Assembly (NCBI RefSeq): GCF_039830145.1
Contig: NZ_CP156082.1
Span: 390,001 to 454,000 of the forward strand
DNA length: 64,000 nt
From: Croceibacterium sp. TMG7-5b_MA50
GTDB lineage: Bacteria; Pseudomonadota; Alphaproteobacteria; Sphingomonadales; Sphingomonadaceae
Direction: 5' to 3'
In this document: one piece after another, positions 1-8,943 of the stretch
Layout: every line of letters starts with the position of its first letter
Position numbering within the stretch: position 1 is the first letter of the stretch
Program-made: the position numbers and the translations under genes
The notes under the pieces: model-generated
What the model was told of the DNA's origin: nothing
The model's input: the letters and a program-made list of their open reading frames with translations, nothing else
Database searches by the model: none

Positions 1-2
1 GG

Positions 3-317
3 CAGACGGTGCATGACGATACGCTTTCCGGTCACACCGTGTCCGTGACGGAGGTGCGCATGTCGCCCGACTTGCGACAGGCCAAGGCTTACGTGAAGCC
101 GTTGCTGGGCGGTGACGAGGCGGAGGTGCTGACCGCCCTGCGGCGCAATACCGCCTTCCTGCAGCGCGAGGTGGCGCAGCGGCTGGGCCTGAAATTCGCG
201 CCCAAGTTGCGCTTCATGTCCGACGAGAGCTTCGACGAGGCGCACCGGATCGACCAGTTGCTGGCCGATCCGCGCGTCTCCCGCGATCTCGACACCGACG
301 AGGTGGACGAGGACTGA
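3..317 (+). CDS. rbfA: Ribosome-binding factor A, C-terminal part (cut by left edge)
   Basis: This is the C-terminal part of RbfA, the small KH-like protein that binds the 30S subunit and helps mature the 5' end of 16S rRNA. The frame is open to the left edge, so the true start lies outside the window; an internal GTG at 9 is not a convincing start because RbfA normally has about 25 more residues before this point. Visible family features are the [19 protein letters not shown] strand-helix segment, the [17 protein letters not shown] segment and an acidic tail. The neighbours truB, rpsO and pnp further downstream are the classical RbfA partners, which supports the call. The gap to tdk is 21 bases, so co-transcription is likely. 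Confidence 0.9.
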   Translation, partial: QTVHDDTLSGHTVSVTEVRMSPDLRQAKAYVKPLLGGDEAEVLTALRRNTAFLQREVAQRLGLKFAPKLRFMSDESFDEAHRIDQLLADPRVSRDLDTDEVDED

Positions 318-338
318 GCGTGCGGGTTACTGGCCCCG

Positions 339-941
339 ATGGCTAAGCTGTATTTCTACTACGCCAGCATGAATGCGGGCAAGTCGACCAACCTGCTGCA
401 GGCGGACTTCAACTACCGCGAGCGGGGCATGGAGACGATGCGCTGGACCGCGGCAATCGACACCCGTGATGCGGCGCCGATCGCCAGCCGGATCGGCCTG
501 ATCGCCGATGCCCACCTGTTCACGGCGACGACCGACCTGTGGGAGGTCGTGTCCGGTAGCCATGCGGATAGACCGCTGGCGTGCGTGCTGGTGGACGAAG
601 CGCAGTTCCTGACCCCGGCGCAGGTGTGGCAATGCGCGCGCATCGCCGACGAGGCGAACATTCCGGTGCTGTGCTATGGCCTGCGGACGGATTTCAGGGG
701 CGCACTGTTCCCCGGTTCGGCTGTGCTGCTGGGGGTGGCGGATTCCCTGATCGAACTGAAGGCGGTGTGCCATTGCGGGCGCAAGGCGACCATGAACCTG
801 CGGCTGGGTGACGGCGGCGATCCGGTGCAGCAGGGTGAGCAGACGCAGATCGGCGGCAACGAGCGGTATGTCGCGCTGTGTCGACGACACTTCGCGGAGG
901 CGCTGGCCCTCTATCGCGGTGGCGCCGCTGTCACTAACTGA
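339..941 (+). CDS. tdk: Thymidine kinase (type II)
   Basis: ATP-dependent thymidine kinase of the salvage pathway, making dTMP in the cytoplasm. The N-terminus has the P-loop SMNAGKST (about residues 9-16), a Walker B-like stretch VLVDEAQF near residue 85, and the lasso region. Zinc-ligand cysteines of type II kinases are present as CHCGRKAT (near residue 145) and C in CRRHF near residue 180. At 200 residues it is the normal length. The ATG at 339 is the first start that keeps the P-loop N-terminus; the ribosome-binding site is weak. It lies between rbfA and truB, an unusual insertion into a block that is usually uninterrupted, and is 5 bases from the following protease gene. Confidence 0.95.
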   Translation: MAKLYFYYASMNAGKSTNLLQADFNYRERGMETMRWTAAIDTRDAAPIASRIGLIADAHLFTATTDLWEVVSGSHADRPLACVLVDEAQFLTPAQVWQCARIADEANIPVLCYGLRTDFRGALFPGSAVLLGVADSLIELKAVCHCGRKATMNLRLGDGGDPVQQGEQTQIGGNERYVALCRRHFAEALALYRGGAAVTN

Positions 942-946
942 GCGTC

Positions 947-1633
947 ATGAACGACACATTCCTGCTGGCGCTGGCGATGATCCCCGCGCTGGTCATCGCC
1001 ATCGTCTGCCACGAGGTCGCCCATGGCTGGGCCGCGCTGATGCTGGGTGATCCCACCGCCAAGGAGCGGCGGCGGCTGACGCTGAACCCCATCCGCCACG
1101 TCGATCCGGTCGGCACGCTGCTGGTGCCGGGCGGCCTGGCGCTGGCGGGAATGCCGGTGTTCGGTTGGGCCAAGCCGGTGCCAGTCGATTACCGCCGCCT
1201 GCGCGATCCGCGCACCGGCATGATGCTGGTCGCCGCGGCCGGTCCGCTGACCAACCTGGTGCTGGCGGCGCTGGGCGCGGTGGTTCTGGGTCTGACCGCC
1301 CGGTTCGCCAGCGGGCCGCTTGATGGTGCGCTCGGCTATTTTGTGGTGACGGCGCAGTTGTTCATCCTGATCAACATCTTCCTGGCGCTGTTCAACCTGC
1401 TGCCGATCCCGCCGTTCGACGGATCGCACATCCTGGAAGGCCTGCTGCCCCGGCGCGCGGCGATGGTGTATGACCGACTGCGGCCGCTGGGCTTCCCGCT
1501 GGTGTTCGTGCTGCTGGTGGCGGTGCCATACCTGTTCCCTGGCAGCGGCATCGTGGAGAATGTGGTGGCCCCGCCGGTCGACTGGCTGGAAGGCAACTAC
1601 ATGCGGCTGGCCGCCTTCGTGGCAGGGGCCTGA
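947..1633 (+). CDS. Site-2 protease family integral membrane zinc metallopeptidase (M50)
   Basis: A compact 228-residue polytopic membrane protein of the M50/site-2 protease family, which cleaves substrates within the membrane. The zinc-binding HEVAH is at about residues 23-27 in the first membrane helix, and the second metal-ligand motif appears as LLPIPPFDGSH near residue 155. There is no PDZ domain, so it belongs to the small YwhC/FpvI-type group and is not RseP. Hydrophobic segments cover most of the protein. It overlaps no neighbour: 5 bases separate it from tdk and 6 bases from truB, so all three are probably on one transcript. Its substrate cannot be inferred from the sequence. Confidence 0.88.
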   Translation: MNDTFLLALAMIPALVIAIVCHEVAHGWAALMLGDPTAKERRRLTLNPIRHVDPVGTLLVPGGLALAGMPVFGWAKPVPVDYRRLRDPRTGMMLVAAAGPLTNLVLAALGAVVLGLTARFASGPLDGALGYFVVTAQLFILINIFLALFNLLPIPPFDGSHILEGLLPRRAAMVYDRLRPLGFPLVFVLLVAVPYLFPGSGIVENVVAPPVDWLEGNYMRLAAFVAGA

Positions 1634-1639
1634 GTTCCC

Positions 1640-2524
1640 GTGCCGCATGGCTGGCTGATCCTCGACAAGCCGCGCGGGCTCGGCTCCACCCAGGCCGTCG
1701 GCGCGGTGAAGCGGGTGCTGCGCGCCGGCGGTCATGGTAAGGTCAAGGTTGGCCATGGCGGCACGCTGGACCCGCTGGCCGAAGGGGTGCTGCCGATCGC
1801 GCTGGGGGAGGCGACGAAGCTGGCGGGGCGGATGCTGGATGCCAGCAAGACCTACGCCTTCACGGTCGCGTTCGGCATCCAGACCACGACGTTGGATACG
1901 GAGGGGGAAGTCGTTGCTGCCAGCGAGCACCGGCCTTCGGTGGCCGAGGTCAAGGCGGTGCTGCCGCGCTTCACCGGGCCGATCGACCAGGTGCCGCCCG
2001 CCTTCTCCGCATTGAAGGTCGATGGCCGGCGCGCCTACGCTTTGGCGCGGGCGGGGCAGGAGGTGGAACTGGCCACGCGTTCCGTGACGATTCACGCGCT
2101 GACGCTGTTGGATACCGGTGCCGATCACGCGACCCTGCTGGCACATGTCAGCAAGGGCACCTATATCCGCAGCCTGGCGCGCGACATCGCGCTGGCGCTG
2201 GGTACAGTAGGTCATGTGACCTTTCTGCAGCGCCGGCAGGCCGGACCGTTCACCCAGGATCAGGCGATTTCGCTGGACATGCTGGAGGAAATCGGCAAGG
2301 GCGCGCCGCTTGAAGACCACCTCCTGCGCTTGGAGGCGGGGCTGGACGGTATCCCGGCCCTGACCCTCGATCCGGAAGACGTGCAGGCGGTCCGCCAGGG
2401 CCGGGTCTTGTCCGGACAGCCCCATGCAGACGGGCTCCACCTTGCGACGACGGGCGATGTGCCGGTCGCGCTGGTGGAGATCGCCGGCGGGACGATGAAG
2501 GTCGTTCGAGGGTTCAATCTCTAG
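1640..2524 (+). CDS. truB: tRNA pseudouridine(55) synthase
   Basis: TruB converts U55 of the T loop of tRNAs to pseudouridine. The catalytic motif [14 protein letters not shown] lies near residues 39-52 with the nucleophilic Asp in TLDP. Further family segments are [24 protein letters not shown] and the [12 protein letters not shown] block. The protein is 294 residues, the usual length. The start is GTG at 1640, 7 bases after the stop of the protease gene, giving the expected N-terminus HGWLILDKP; no in-frame ATG precedes that conserved segment. It is followed by rpsO with a 22-base gap. Confidence 0.96.
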   Translation: MPHGWLILDKPRGLGSTQAVGAVKRVLRAGGHGKVKVGHGGTLDPLAEGVLPIALGEATKLAGRMLDASKTYAFTVAFGIQTTTLDTEGEVVAASEHRPSVAEVKAVLPRFTGPIDQVPPAFSALKVDGRRAYALARAGQEVELATRSVTIHALTLLDTGADHATLLAHVSKGTYIRSLARDIALALGTVGHVTFLQRRQAGPFTQDQAISLDMLEEIGKGAPLEDHLLRLEAGLDGIPALTLDPEDVQAVRQGRVLSGQPHADGLHLATTGDVPVALVEIAGGTMKVVRGFNL

Positions 2525-2546
2525 TCGATACCGCGGAGCAAGAAGA

Positions 2547-2816
2547 ATGACGGTTACCGCAGAACGCAAGCAGGAAATCATCACCGACAACGCCCGTCAG
2601 CAGGGCGATACCGGTTCCCCCGAAGTGCAGGTCGCGATCCTGACCGAACGGATCCGCAACCTGACCGAGCACTTCAAGAGCAACCACAAGGACAACCATT
2701 CGCGCCGCGGCCTGCTGACCATGGTCAACAAGCGCCGCAGCCTGCTGGCCTATCTGAAGAAGAAGGACGTCGCGCGGTACAACGCGCTGATCGCCAAGCT
2801 GGGCCTGCGCAAGTAA
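2547..2816 (+). CDS. rpsO: 30S ribosomal protein S15
   Basis: S15 binds 16S rRNA early in 30S assembly at the platform. The 89-residue protein shows the complete family sequence, including [20 protein letters not shown], the [10 protein letters not shown] loop that contacts rRNA, and a basic C-terminus ending GLRK. The start ATG is preceded by a purine-rich GGAGCAAGAAG. It lies between truB and pnp as in most proteobacteria, and a strong intrinsic terminator follows immediately. Confidence 0.98.
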   Translation: MTVTAERKQEIITDNARQQGDTGSPEVQVAILTERIRNLTEHFKSNHKDNHSRRGLLTMVNKRRSLLAYLKKKDVARYNALIAKLGLRK

Positions 2817-2829
2817 GAATGACGGGGAG

Positions 2830-2853
2830 GGGCGGCCGGTTGGCCGCCCTTTT
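2830..2853 (+). terminator. Rho-independent terminator after rpsO
   Basis: A perfect 8-bp GC stem (GGGCGGCC, loop GGTT, GGCCGCCC) followed directly by TTTT. It lies 13 bases after the rpsO stop and would end or attenuate the rbfA-rpsO transcript before pnp, so pnp probably also has its own promoter. Confidence 0.85.
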
Positions 2854-2947
2854 CGCAAGGATGCAATGAACGACCGGCATTGAATGCCGGCAGGCACAAC
2901 CAGACAGTTTTGGGCACAGGCCGCGCAATCCGGCGCTGCCACGCCCC

Positions 2948-3030
2948 GGAGCCGTACACTACGAGGCTCCATACCGGACCGGGACGGCATACCCGGCAGC
3001 AAACCCCGCCAGTGCAATAGGGCCGGCGGG
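2948..3030 (+). promoter_or_regulatory. Structured pnp leader with two inverted repeats
   Basis: The 228-base rpsO-pnp gap contains two short stem-loops upstream of pnp: GGAGCC/GGCTCC at 2948-2970 with an 11-base loop, and CCCGCC/GGCGGG at 3005-3030. In enteric bacteria the pnp leader folds into a stem cut by RNase III and is used by PNPase for autoregulation. That these stems play the same role is inference; no clear -35/-10 pair was identified. Confidence 0.35.
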
Positions 3031-3044
3031 TACGAGGAACACAG

Positions 3045-5375
3045 ATGTTCGACACCAAGACCGTATCGCTGGAGTGGGGCGGCAAGACCCTCACCCTCGA
3101 AACCGGGCGCATCGCGCGCCAGGCCGATGGCGCCGTGCTGGCGACCTATGGCGAAACCGTGGTGCTGTGCGCCGTGACGGCCGCACGCACCGTGAAGGAA
3201 GGGCAGGATTTCTTCCCGCTGACCGTCCACTACCAGGAAAAGTTCTCCGCCGCCGGGCGCATCCCGGGCGGCTTCTTCAAGCGTGAGCGCGGCGCGACCG
3301 AGAAGGAGACGCTGACCAGCCGCCTGATCGACCGGCCGATCCGCCCGCTGTTCCCCGAAGGGTTCTACAACGAGATCAACGTGATCGCGCAGGTCCTGTC
3401 GTATGACGGCGAGACCGAGGCCGATGTCGTGGCGATGATCGCCGCGTCGGCCGCGCTGACCATCTCGGGCGTGCCCTTCATGGGCCCGATCGGGGCCGCG
3501 CGCGTCGGCTTCGTCGATGGCGAATACACGCTGAACCCGAAGCAGGACGCAGCCCTCGCCAATGGCCGCCTGGACCTGGTCGTCGCCGCCACGCACGAGG
3601 CGGTTATGATGGTTGAGTCCGAGGCCAAGGAACTGACCGAGGAAGAGATGCTGGGCGCAGTCATGTTCGCGCATGACGAATGCCGCAAGGTGATCGACGC
3701 GATCATCGATCTGGCCGAGCAGGCGGCGAAGGAGCCGTGGGAGCTGACTCCGGTGGAGGACAAGTCCGCCACGCTCAAGGAGCTCGACAAGCTGATCGGC
3801 AAGGACCTGGCCAAGGCGTACAAGCTGACCGACAAGCAGGCCCGCCAGAATGCCGTGAACGAGGCCCGCGCCAAGGCGCGCGCGCACTTCGAAAGCATCG
3901 AGGGCGCGAACCCGGCTGAGTATCTGGGCAAGCTGAAGCTGGTCAAGAAGCTGGAAGCGGACATCGTCCGCAAGGCCATCCTGAAAGACGGCAAGCGCAT
4001 CGACGGCCGTACCGTCGACCAGGTCCGCCCGATCGAGGCAATGGTCGGCTTCCTGCCGCGCACGCACGGCTCGAGCCTGTTCACCCGTGGCGAGACGCAG
4101 GCGATCTGCACCACCACGCTGGGCACCAAGGATGCCGAGCAGATGATCGACGGGCTGGAAGGCCTGTCGTACCAGTCCTTCATGCTGCACTACAACTTCC
4201 CGCCCTACTCGGTCGGTGAAGTGGGCCGCTTCGGCGCGCCGGGCCGCCGCGAGGTCGGGCATGGCAAGCTGGCATGGCGCGCGCTGCACCCGGTGCTGCC
4301 GTCGAAGGAGGACTTCCCCTACACGATCCGCGTCCTGTCCGACATCACGGAGAGCAATGGTTCCTCCAGCATGGCGACCGTGTGCGGCGGTTGCCTGTCG
4401 ATGATGGATGCGGGCGTGCCGATCGAACGGCCCGTCAGCGGCATCGCGATGGGCCTGATCCTGGAAGGCAAGGACTTCGCCGTCCTGTCCGACATCCTGG
4501 GTGACGAGGATCACTTGGGCGACATGGACTTCAAGGTCGCGGGCACTGAAGCTGGCATCACCAGCCTGCAGATGGACATCAAGATCGCCGGCATCACGCA
4601 GGAGATCATGGGCAAGGCGCTGGAGCAGGCGAAGGCTGGCCGTGCGCACATCCTGGGCGAGATGACGAAGGCGCTGGGCACCGCCCGCACCGAGCTGTCC
4701 GCCCATGCCCCGCGCATCGAGACGATGCAGATCGACAAGTCGAAGATCCGCGACGTGATCGGCACCGGCGGCAAGGTGATCCGCGAGATCGTGGCCGAGA
4801 CCGGCGCCAAGGTCGACATCGACGACGAGGGCGTGATCAAGATCTCCTCTTCCGACATCGCCCAGATTGAGGCGGCGAAGAAGTGGATTTCCGGCATCGT
4901 GGAAGAGGCGGAAGTCGGCGCGATCTACACCGGCAAGGTCGTCAACATCGTCGATTTCGGCGCCTTCGTGAACTTCATGGGTGGCAAGGACGGTCTGGTC
5001 CACGTGTCCGAGATGAAGAACGAGCGGGTCGAGAAGCCGACCGACGTTGTCTCCGAGGGCCAAGAGGTGAAGGTCAAGGTCCTGGAGATCGACAATCGCG
5101 GCAAGGTCCGCCTGTCGATGCGCGTCGTCGACCAGGAAACCGGTGAGGAGCTGGAGGACACCCGTCCTCCCCGTGAACCGCGTGAACCGCGCGGCGATCG
5201 TGGTGGTGACCGCGGCGGCGACCGTGGTGGCCGTGGTGGTGACCGGCGTGGGCCGCGCGGCGGCGGCGACCGCAACCGTGGTCCGCGCGGCGAGGGTCGC
5301 GGTGACCGCGGTGGCCGTGGCGGTGACGAGGGCGGCAACCCCGATCACATCCCCGCCTTCCTGCGCGAGGAATGA
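3045..5375 (+). CDS. pnp: Polyribonucleotide nucleotidyltransferase (PNPase) with RGG-rich tail
   Basis: 3'-5' phosphorolytic exoribonuclease of the RNA degradosome. Domain order: RNase PH-like 1 (about 10-140), helical linker (about 240-320), catalytic RNase PH-like 2 (about 325-540) with [22 protein letters not shown] domain near 555-615 ([15 protein letters not shown]), and S1 domain near 620-695 ([17 protein letters not shown]). At 776 residues it is longer than the roughly 700-residue core because residues from about 703 form an Arg/Gly-rich tail with many RGD/RGG/RGP repeats, ending in the short motif IPAFLREE. Such tails in other proteins bind RNA or partner proteins; here that is inference. 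A strong terminator follows. Confidence 0.98.
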   Translation: MFDTKTVSLEWGGKTLTLETGRIARQADGAVLATYGETVVLCAVTAARTVKEGQDFFPLTVHYQEKFSAAGRIPGGFFKRERGATEKETLTSRLIDRPIRPLFPEGFYNEINVIAQVLSYDGETEADVVAMIAASAALTISGVPFMGPIGAARVGFVDGEYTLNPKQDAALANGRLDLVVAATHEAVMMVESEAKELTEEEMLGAVMFAHDECRKVIDAIIDLAEQAAKEPWELTPVEDKSATLKELDKLIGKDLAKAYKLTDKQARQNAVNEARAKARAHFESIEGANPAEYLGKLKLVKKLEADIVRKAILKDGKRIDGRTVDQVRPIEAMVGFLPRTHGSSLFTRGETQAICTTTLGTKDAEQMIDGLEGLSYQSFMLHYNFPPYSVGEVGRFGAPGRREVGHGKLAWRALHPVLPSKEDFPYTIRVLSDITESNGSSSMATVCGGCLSMMDAGVPIERPVSGIAMGLILEGKDFAVLSDILGDEDHLGDMDFKVAGTEAGITSLQMDIKIAGITQEIMGKALEQAKAGRAHILGEMTKALGTARTELSAHAPRIETMQIDKSKIRDVIGTGGKVIREIVAETGAKVDIDDEGVIKISSSDIAQIEAAKKWISGIVEEAEVGAIYTGKVVNIVDFGAFVNFMGGKDGLVHVSEMKNERVEKPTDVVSEGQEVKVKVLEIDNRGKVRLSMRVVDQETGEELEDTRPPREPREPRGDRGGDRGGDRGGRGGDRRGPRGGGDRNRGPRGEGRGDRGGRGGDEGGNPDHIPAFLREE

Positions 5376-5414
5376 TCGTTTTTTGATCGGCTGTTCCATT
5401 CTGGAATGGCACAG

Positions 5415-5448
5415 GGGCCGCGATCGGTTTGTCCGATCGCGGCCCTTT
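5415..5448 (+). terminator. Rho-independent terminator after pnp
   Basis: A perfect 13-bp stem, GGGCCGCGATCGG and CCGATCGCGGCCC, with loop TTTGT and a short TTT tail. It lies 40 bases after the pnp stop. Any start codon for the next gene upstream of this point can be discounted. Confidence 0.88.
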
Positions 5449-5594
5449 GCATTTGTTCGCAGACGCAGCACACTTCGTCGGACGACTCGCCGGCTGTTTA
5501 CTGTCTGTTTACCATGGGCATTCACACCCGACGCATGGCGGTTACAATGATCGACAGGGCTGTATCGATGACTGGCGGCAGGGAGGGCGAAGGC

Positions 5595-5831
5595 ATGGCG
5601 CGTGCGGCGATCCTGCAGCACCTGCGCCGTGACTGGCCCGATAGCACCGACGTGGTAGCGCGCGACCTTGGCGCGGCGCTCGATACCGATGCCTTCATCG
5701 GCGCGGCGGTGGCGCTGCAGGACGAGGGCCTCATCATGTACGAGGCGCTGCTGGTAGGCACCGGGCCGTCGCCCCTGCTGGTGTCAGCCGTGCTGACCCG
5801 CAAGGGGCAGGAGGCAGCGGGCGAAGGCTGA
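5595..5831 (+). CDS. Small winged-helix-like protein, function unknown
   Basis: A 78-residue protein not matched by me to a named family. Its pattern (AAILQHLRRDWP, then VARDLGAALDTDAFIGAAVALQDEGLI, then VSAVLTRKGQEAAGEG) looks like a helix-turn-helix plus wing, the arrangement seen in MarR-like and other small DNA-binding proteins, and the last segment resembles a terminal LTxKG element of winged helices. The start at 5595 is chosen because GGGAGGGC lies at a good distance upstream; ATG codons at 5568 and 5547 are in frame alternatives. It stands alone between the pnp terminator and queH. Confidence 0.6.
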   Translation: MARAAILQHLRRDWPDSTDVVARDLGAALDTDAFIGAAVALQDEGLIMYEALLVGTGPSPLLVSAVLTRKGQEAAGEG

Positions 5832-5882
5832 CCCGCGGTCCCGCCTCTCGCATCGGGGCGCGGTTTCCAGTATGGGCGGCGC

Positions 5883-6572
5883 ATGACCGACCAGCCTGCC
5901 ACCACCCCGATCGACCGCCCGGTCCTGACCCCGCCCGATGGGGAGACGAAGGTGCTGCTCCATTCGTGCTGCGCCCCCTGTTCGGGCGAGGTGATGGAGG
6001 CGATGACCGCCAGCGGCATCGACTACACGATCTTCTTCTACAACCCGAACATCCACCCGAAGGAGGAGTACATCCTGCGCAAGGAGGAGAACATCCGCTT
6101 TGCCGAGAAGCATTCCATCCCGTTCGTCGATGCGGATTACGACACCGCGAACTGGTTCCAGCGCGCCCGCGGGCTGGAGCAGGAGCCGGAGCGTGGCGCG
6201 CGCTGCACCATGTGCTTTGACATGCGGTTCGAGCGGACGGCGCTGTACGCGCACGAGCACGGCTTCCCCGTCATCACCTCCTCGCTCGGCATTTCGCGCT
6301 GGAAGAACATGACGCAAATCAATGATTGCGGGGAGCGTGCAGCGGCGCATTATCCGGGCATCCGGTACTGGACGTTCAACTGGCGCAAGGGTGGCGGTGC
6401 CGCGCGCATGATCGAGATCAGCAAGCGCGAGCAGTTCTATCAGCAGGAATATTGCGGCTGCGTCTATTCGCTACGCGACACCAACGCCCACCGGGTAAGC
6501 CAGGGGCGTGAGGAAATCCGCATCGGCGAGCTGTATTATGGAGTAGGGCAGGACGCACCAGGCGGGAGCTGA
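5883..6572 (+). CDS. queH: Epoxyqueuosine reductase QueH
   Basis: QueH (formerly DUF208) carries out the last step of queuosine synthesis, reducing epoxyqueuosine to queuosine in tRNA; it is the non-cobalamin alternative to QueG. The family cysteines are visible: [13 protein letters not shown] near residues 22-34, CTMCFDMR near 110-117, and YCGCVYSL near 183-190, which supply the iron-sulfur and disulfide sites. The [18 protein letters not shown] block is also typical. At 229 residues it is near normal size. It is convergent with the autotransporter gene, 24 bases apart. Confidence 0.92.
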   Translation: MTDQPATTPIDRPVLTPPDGETKVLLHSCCAPCSGEVMEAMTASGIDYTIFFYNPNIHPKEEYILRKEENIRFAEKHSIPFVDADYDTANWFQRARGLEQEPERGARCTMCFDMRFERTALYAHEHGFPVITSSLGISRWKNMTQINDCGERAAAHYPGIRYWTFNWRKGGGAARMIEISKREQFYQQEYCGCVYSLRDTNAHRVSQGREEIRIGELYYGVGQDAPGGS

Positions 6573-6596
6573 GCCCGCCCGGCGCGCCGACTGGCA

Positions 6597-8576
6597 CTAG
6601 AAGCTGAAGCCGGCCCCGGCGGAGAAGCCGCCCTTGCCGTGGGTGTCGAGCGTGCCGCCCGCCTTTACCACACCGCGACCTTCGCTGAAGGTGCTGGAGA
6701 CGCCCAGTGCAAAGGCGGTCTGTCCGCGGTAATGGCCGATGCCGCCGCCGACCATCGACCGGCCCGCCTCGATTGTTTGCGGCAGGCCGGCGACCGCCAT
6801 GGCCCCCGCGGTCCCGCTGAATGCATCGCGCCGCGCCCGGCGCAAGCTGTTGTCCATCTCTCCCAGGTCAAAGGCGATCTGGTCGACGCGCGTGGTCAGC
6901 TGGTTCACACGGTTGTCGACCACGCCGAAGCGGGTGTCGGTGTATGCATTAGCGTTCACCAGCGTGGAGTTCAGGCCTGCCTGCAACTGCCCCAGATTGG
7001 TCGCATCGGTCGCCGCCGTGCCGTTGGCGACATTGTGCAGCCGCACGGGCTGTGCCGCATTGGCGCCCACCAGCGTGACATCGTTGGTGATGGTGCCGCC
7101 ATTGCTGACGGTAGGGGTTCCGGGGTTGGAATATTGCACCGCCACCACCGTGCTGCCGGCGAGATTGTTGTTGATGGTGGTGATGTCAGCCGTGTTCTGC
7201 GCCACCTGATCGTTCGTGGCGGCGAGCTGCGCGCCGTTCACCGCATCGGTCGATCCGGCGGTCAGCGTACCCGCTGCCACGCCCGTCACCCGCACTGCGC
7301 CGCCGCCGGCGCCGGAAAATGCGGCGGTGTTGGTCGAGGTGGTGCTGGGGGTAACCCCGTCGGCATCGGCGACGTAGCCGACCGGGATGTTATCCACCGC
7401 CACCTGCAAGTTGGTGACATTGGTTTCCGTGGTCGTCAGCCGCTGGTTGGTGGCGAACAGCTGGGCACCGTTCACCGCGTCGTCCGACGTGGCGGACAAT
7501 GCGCCGGCGGCCACGTTGGTGATGGTCGTGCCGGGCGCCCCGCCGCCCAAGGAGATGGTGGCGAAGGAGGCATCGTCGTAGGTCACGGCCAGGCCCGATC
7601 CGCCTCCGGGCTGCAGGGCGGCGATCGCCTGGTTGGTGGCGAACAGCTGCGACCCGTTGATCGCCTCTGTAGATCCGGCACTGATCGTGCCCGCAGCGAC
7701 ATTGCTGATCGTGGTGCCGCCTGCGCCGGCCAGGGCGACGTCGGTGCGGGTGGTGTCGGTGTACTGCACCGCGAGGTCGCTCAGCGCACCGACCTGGCCG
7801 GCCACTGCCTGTACCTGCCCGACGGTTGCGGCGTCGGTCGCAGCCGTACCGGGCGCGACATTGGTGATCTGGCGCAGGGCACCTGGTGCACCCACGGACA
7901 CCGTGCCGATCGAGTCATAGGTGCCGCCGAGCAGCGGCGCGGTGTAGCCGGTGAGGGCACCGCGATCCGCCACCGAGCCTGCACCCAGCGCCACGCTGTT
8001 GCCCGCCGTGACCGATGCGCCGGTGCCGATCGCCACCGCGCCGGCGAGCCCGGCACTGGTGGTCGCCCCGTTGCCGAAGGCGATAGCGCTAAGATCGCCA
8101 GCGCTGGCGGTCTGGCCATTGGCACCAAGGCCGGTGATCTGGTTGCCACCGATGGCGATGCCGGCCGGGGTGTCGAGCGTGAAGCCGTCCGCCGTCACGT
8201 TGCACGCGTCGGTGGGCGATATCAGATTGCCGTCCGTGTCGAGCACCTGCAGCGTGATCGGGTCGCCCGCGGCGATCGCATCCAGGGTGTTGCCAAGGTT
8301 GGTGTCGAAATCCGTGATCGAGATCAGGCCAGGGATCAGCACGTTGAGGCCGAGGAGATTGCCGACCACTCCATCCACACCCGTGGCAAGCGGCACCACC
8401 GCCTGGTCGAGAATGTCCGTGACCACGGATTGCGGCAATTGCACGCCGGAACAGGCGCTGACGACGGGTTGCAACGCTTGGCCCTGAGCAGGCGTGGCTA
8501 GCGCGATCGCAACCAAGCCGGTGACGCCCGCCGAACCGCACAGGGTGCGGCGGCGCGAGAAATGTCCGAAACTCAT
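6597..8576 (-). CDS. YadA-like trimeric autotransporter adhesin
   Basis: A 659-residue surface adhesin of the type Vc family. From the N-terminus: a Sec signal peptide with an RRR basic region and cleavage near PAQGQA (about residue 32); a passenger with hydrophobic-glycine head repeats (IAFGNGA, VAIGTGA, VALGAGS, about 165-200); three neck repeats of the form AVNGAQLFATNQ near residues 312, 372 and 450; a coiled-coil stalk; and a C-terminal anchor of about 80 residues ending GGFSAGAGFSF, with terminal Phe as expected for Bam-inserted barrels. The start at 8576 is preferred to an upstream in-frame Met because GGGAG lies in position upstream and the signal peptide begins there. It stands alone behind a long regulatory gap. 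Confidence 0.93.
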   Translation of the reverse strand: MSFGHFSRRRTLCGSAGVTGLVAIALATPAQGQALQPVVSACSGVQLPQSVVTDILDQAVVPLATGVDGVVGNLLGLNVLIPGLISITDFDTNLGNTLDAIAAGDPITLQVLDTDGNLISPTDACNVTADGFTLDTPAGIAIGGNQITGLGANGQTASAGDLSAIAFGNGATTSAGLAGAVAIGTGASVTAGNSVALGAGSVADRGALTGYTAPLLGGTYDSIGTVSVGAPGALRQITNVAPGTAATDAATVGQVQAVAGQVGALSDLAVQYTDTTRTDVALAGAGGTTISNVAAGTISAGSTEAINGSQLFATNQAIAALQPGGGSGLAVTYDDASFATISLGGGAPGTTITNVAAGALSATSDDAVNGAQLFATNQRLTTTETNVTNLQVAVDNIPVGYVADADGVTPSTTSTNTAAFSGAGGGAVRVTGVAAGTLTAGSTDAVNGAQLAATNDQVAQNTADITTINNNLAGSTVVAVQYSNPGTPTVSNGGTITNDVTLVGANAAQPVRLHNVANGTAATDATNLGQLQAGLNSTLVNANAYTDTRFGVVDNRVNQLTTRVDQIAFDLGEMDNSLRRARRDAFSGTAGAMAVAGLPQTIEAGRSMVGGGIGHYRGQTAFALGVSSTFSEGRGVVKAGGTLDTHGKGGFSAGAGFSF

Positions 8577-8724
8577 TGTCAACTCTCCCACGGTTGCTGT
8601 TTTTTGTCCGGAGCGTTCGTCGAACAATCCGGGCGACCGTAATCGGCAGCTAAATGGCCATCGCCATCCGCCGCTTCTTTGTAATGGCCTCAGCTTTCAA
8701 AGCAGGAGGCATGAAGACTAGCCA

Positions 8725-8754
8725 ATTATCGAATCATTGTCTGCTAGAAGACAA
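8725..8754 (-). promoter_or_regulatory. Candidate sigma-70 promoter with palindrome for the autotransporter
   Basis: On the minus strand TTGTCT (8754-8749), an 18-base spacer and GATAAT (8730-8725) form a plausible promoter, predicting an mRNA leader of roughly 140 bases before the start at 8576. The -35 hexamer is one arm of a perfect inverted repeat TTGTCT-N6-AGACAA at 8737-8754, a possible operator. The 367-base gap 8577-8943 is visibly less GC-rich than its flanks and holds no credible gene; besides this it contains the repeat at 8808 and the terminator at 8875. Confidence 0.4.
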
Positions 8755-8807
8755 ATGAAGCCGAGTATAGCTGCCGTCAGTGGGAGAAATAATTGCATGT
8801 AAGTGAT

Positions 8808-8834
8808 TCAGTTCCTTACGCTTTTAGGAACTGA
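8808..8834. repeat. 9-bp inverted repeat in the autotransporter upstream region
   Basis: TCAGTTCCT and AGGAACTGA are perfectly complementary around a 9-base loop. No T-tract follows on either strand, so it looks more like a protein-binding site or an mRNA structure than a terminator. Its partner is unknown. Confidence 0.5.
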
Positions 8835-8874
8835 CCTATTAGGTATGCCAACGAACACTTCGTGTGCAGACGCG

Positions 8875-8910
8875 AAAAAGCCCGGGAAGCGCAGTGTGCG
8901 CTGCCCGGGC
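8875..8910 (-). terminator. Rho-independent terminator after the amidohydrolase pair
   Basis: Read on the minus strand, a 14-position stem (GCCCGGGCAGCGCA-type arm, one mismatch, 3-base loop) is followed by TTTTT at 8879-8875. It lies 34 bases beyond the stop of the downstream amidohydrolase and so ends that operon before the autotransporter promoter. Confidence 0.85.
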
Positions 8911-8943
8911 CGGGTCTATCACGGCAACTTGTCTGAAGCTTGG

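Noticed and set aside
911-2590. 559-codon frame antisense to the M50 protease and truB
   Set aside because: Same GC-driven artefact; the plus-strand genes have clear motifs.
2514-5621. Very long open frame (1035 codons) antisense to rpsO and pnp
   Set aside because: High-GC codon use of pnp on the other strand keeps this frame open; its translation is low-complexity and resembles no family, and rpsO and pnp are certain.
6639-8501. 620-codon frame antisense to the autotransporter
   Set aside because: It mirrors the repetitive Gly/Ala-rich passenger; no start signal and no recognisable domain.
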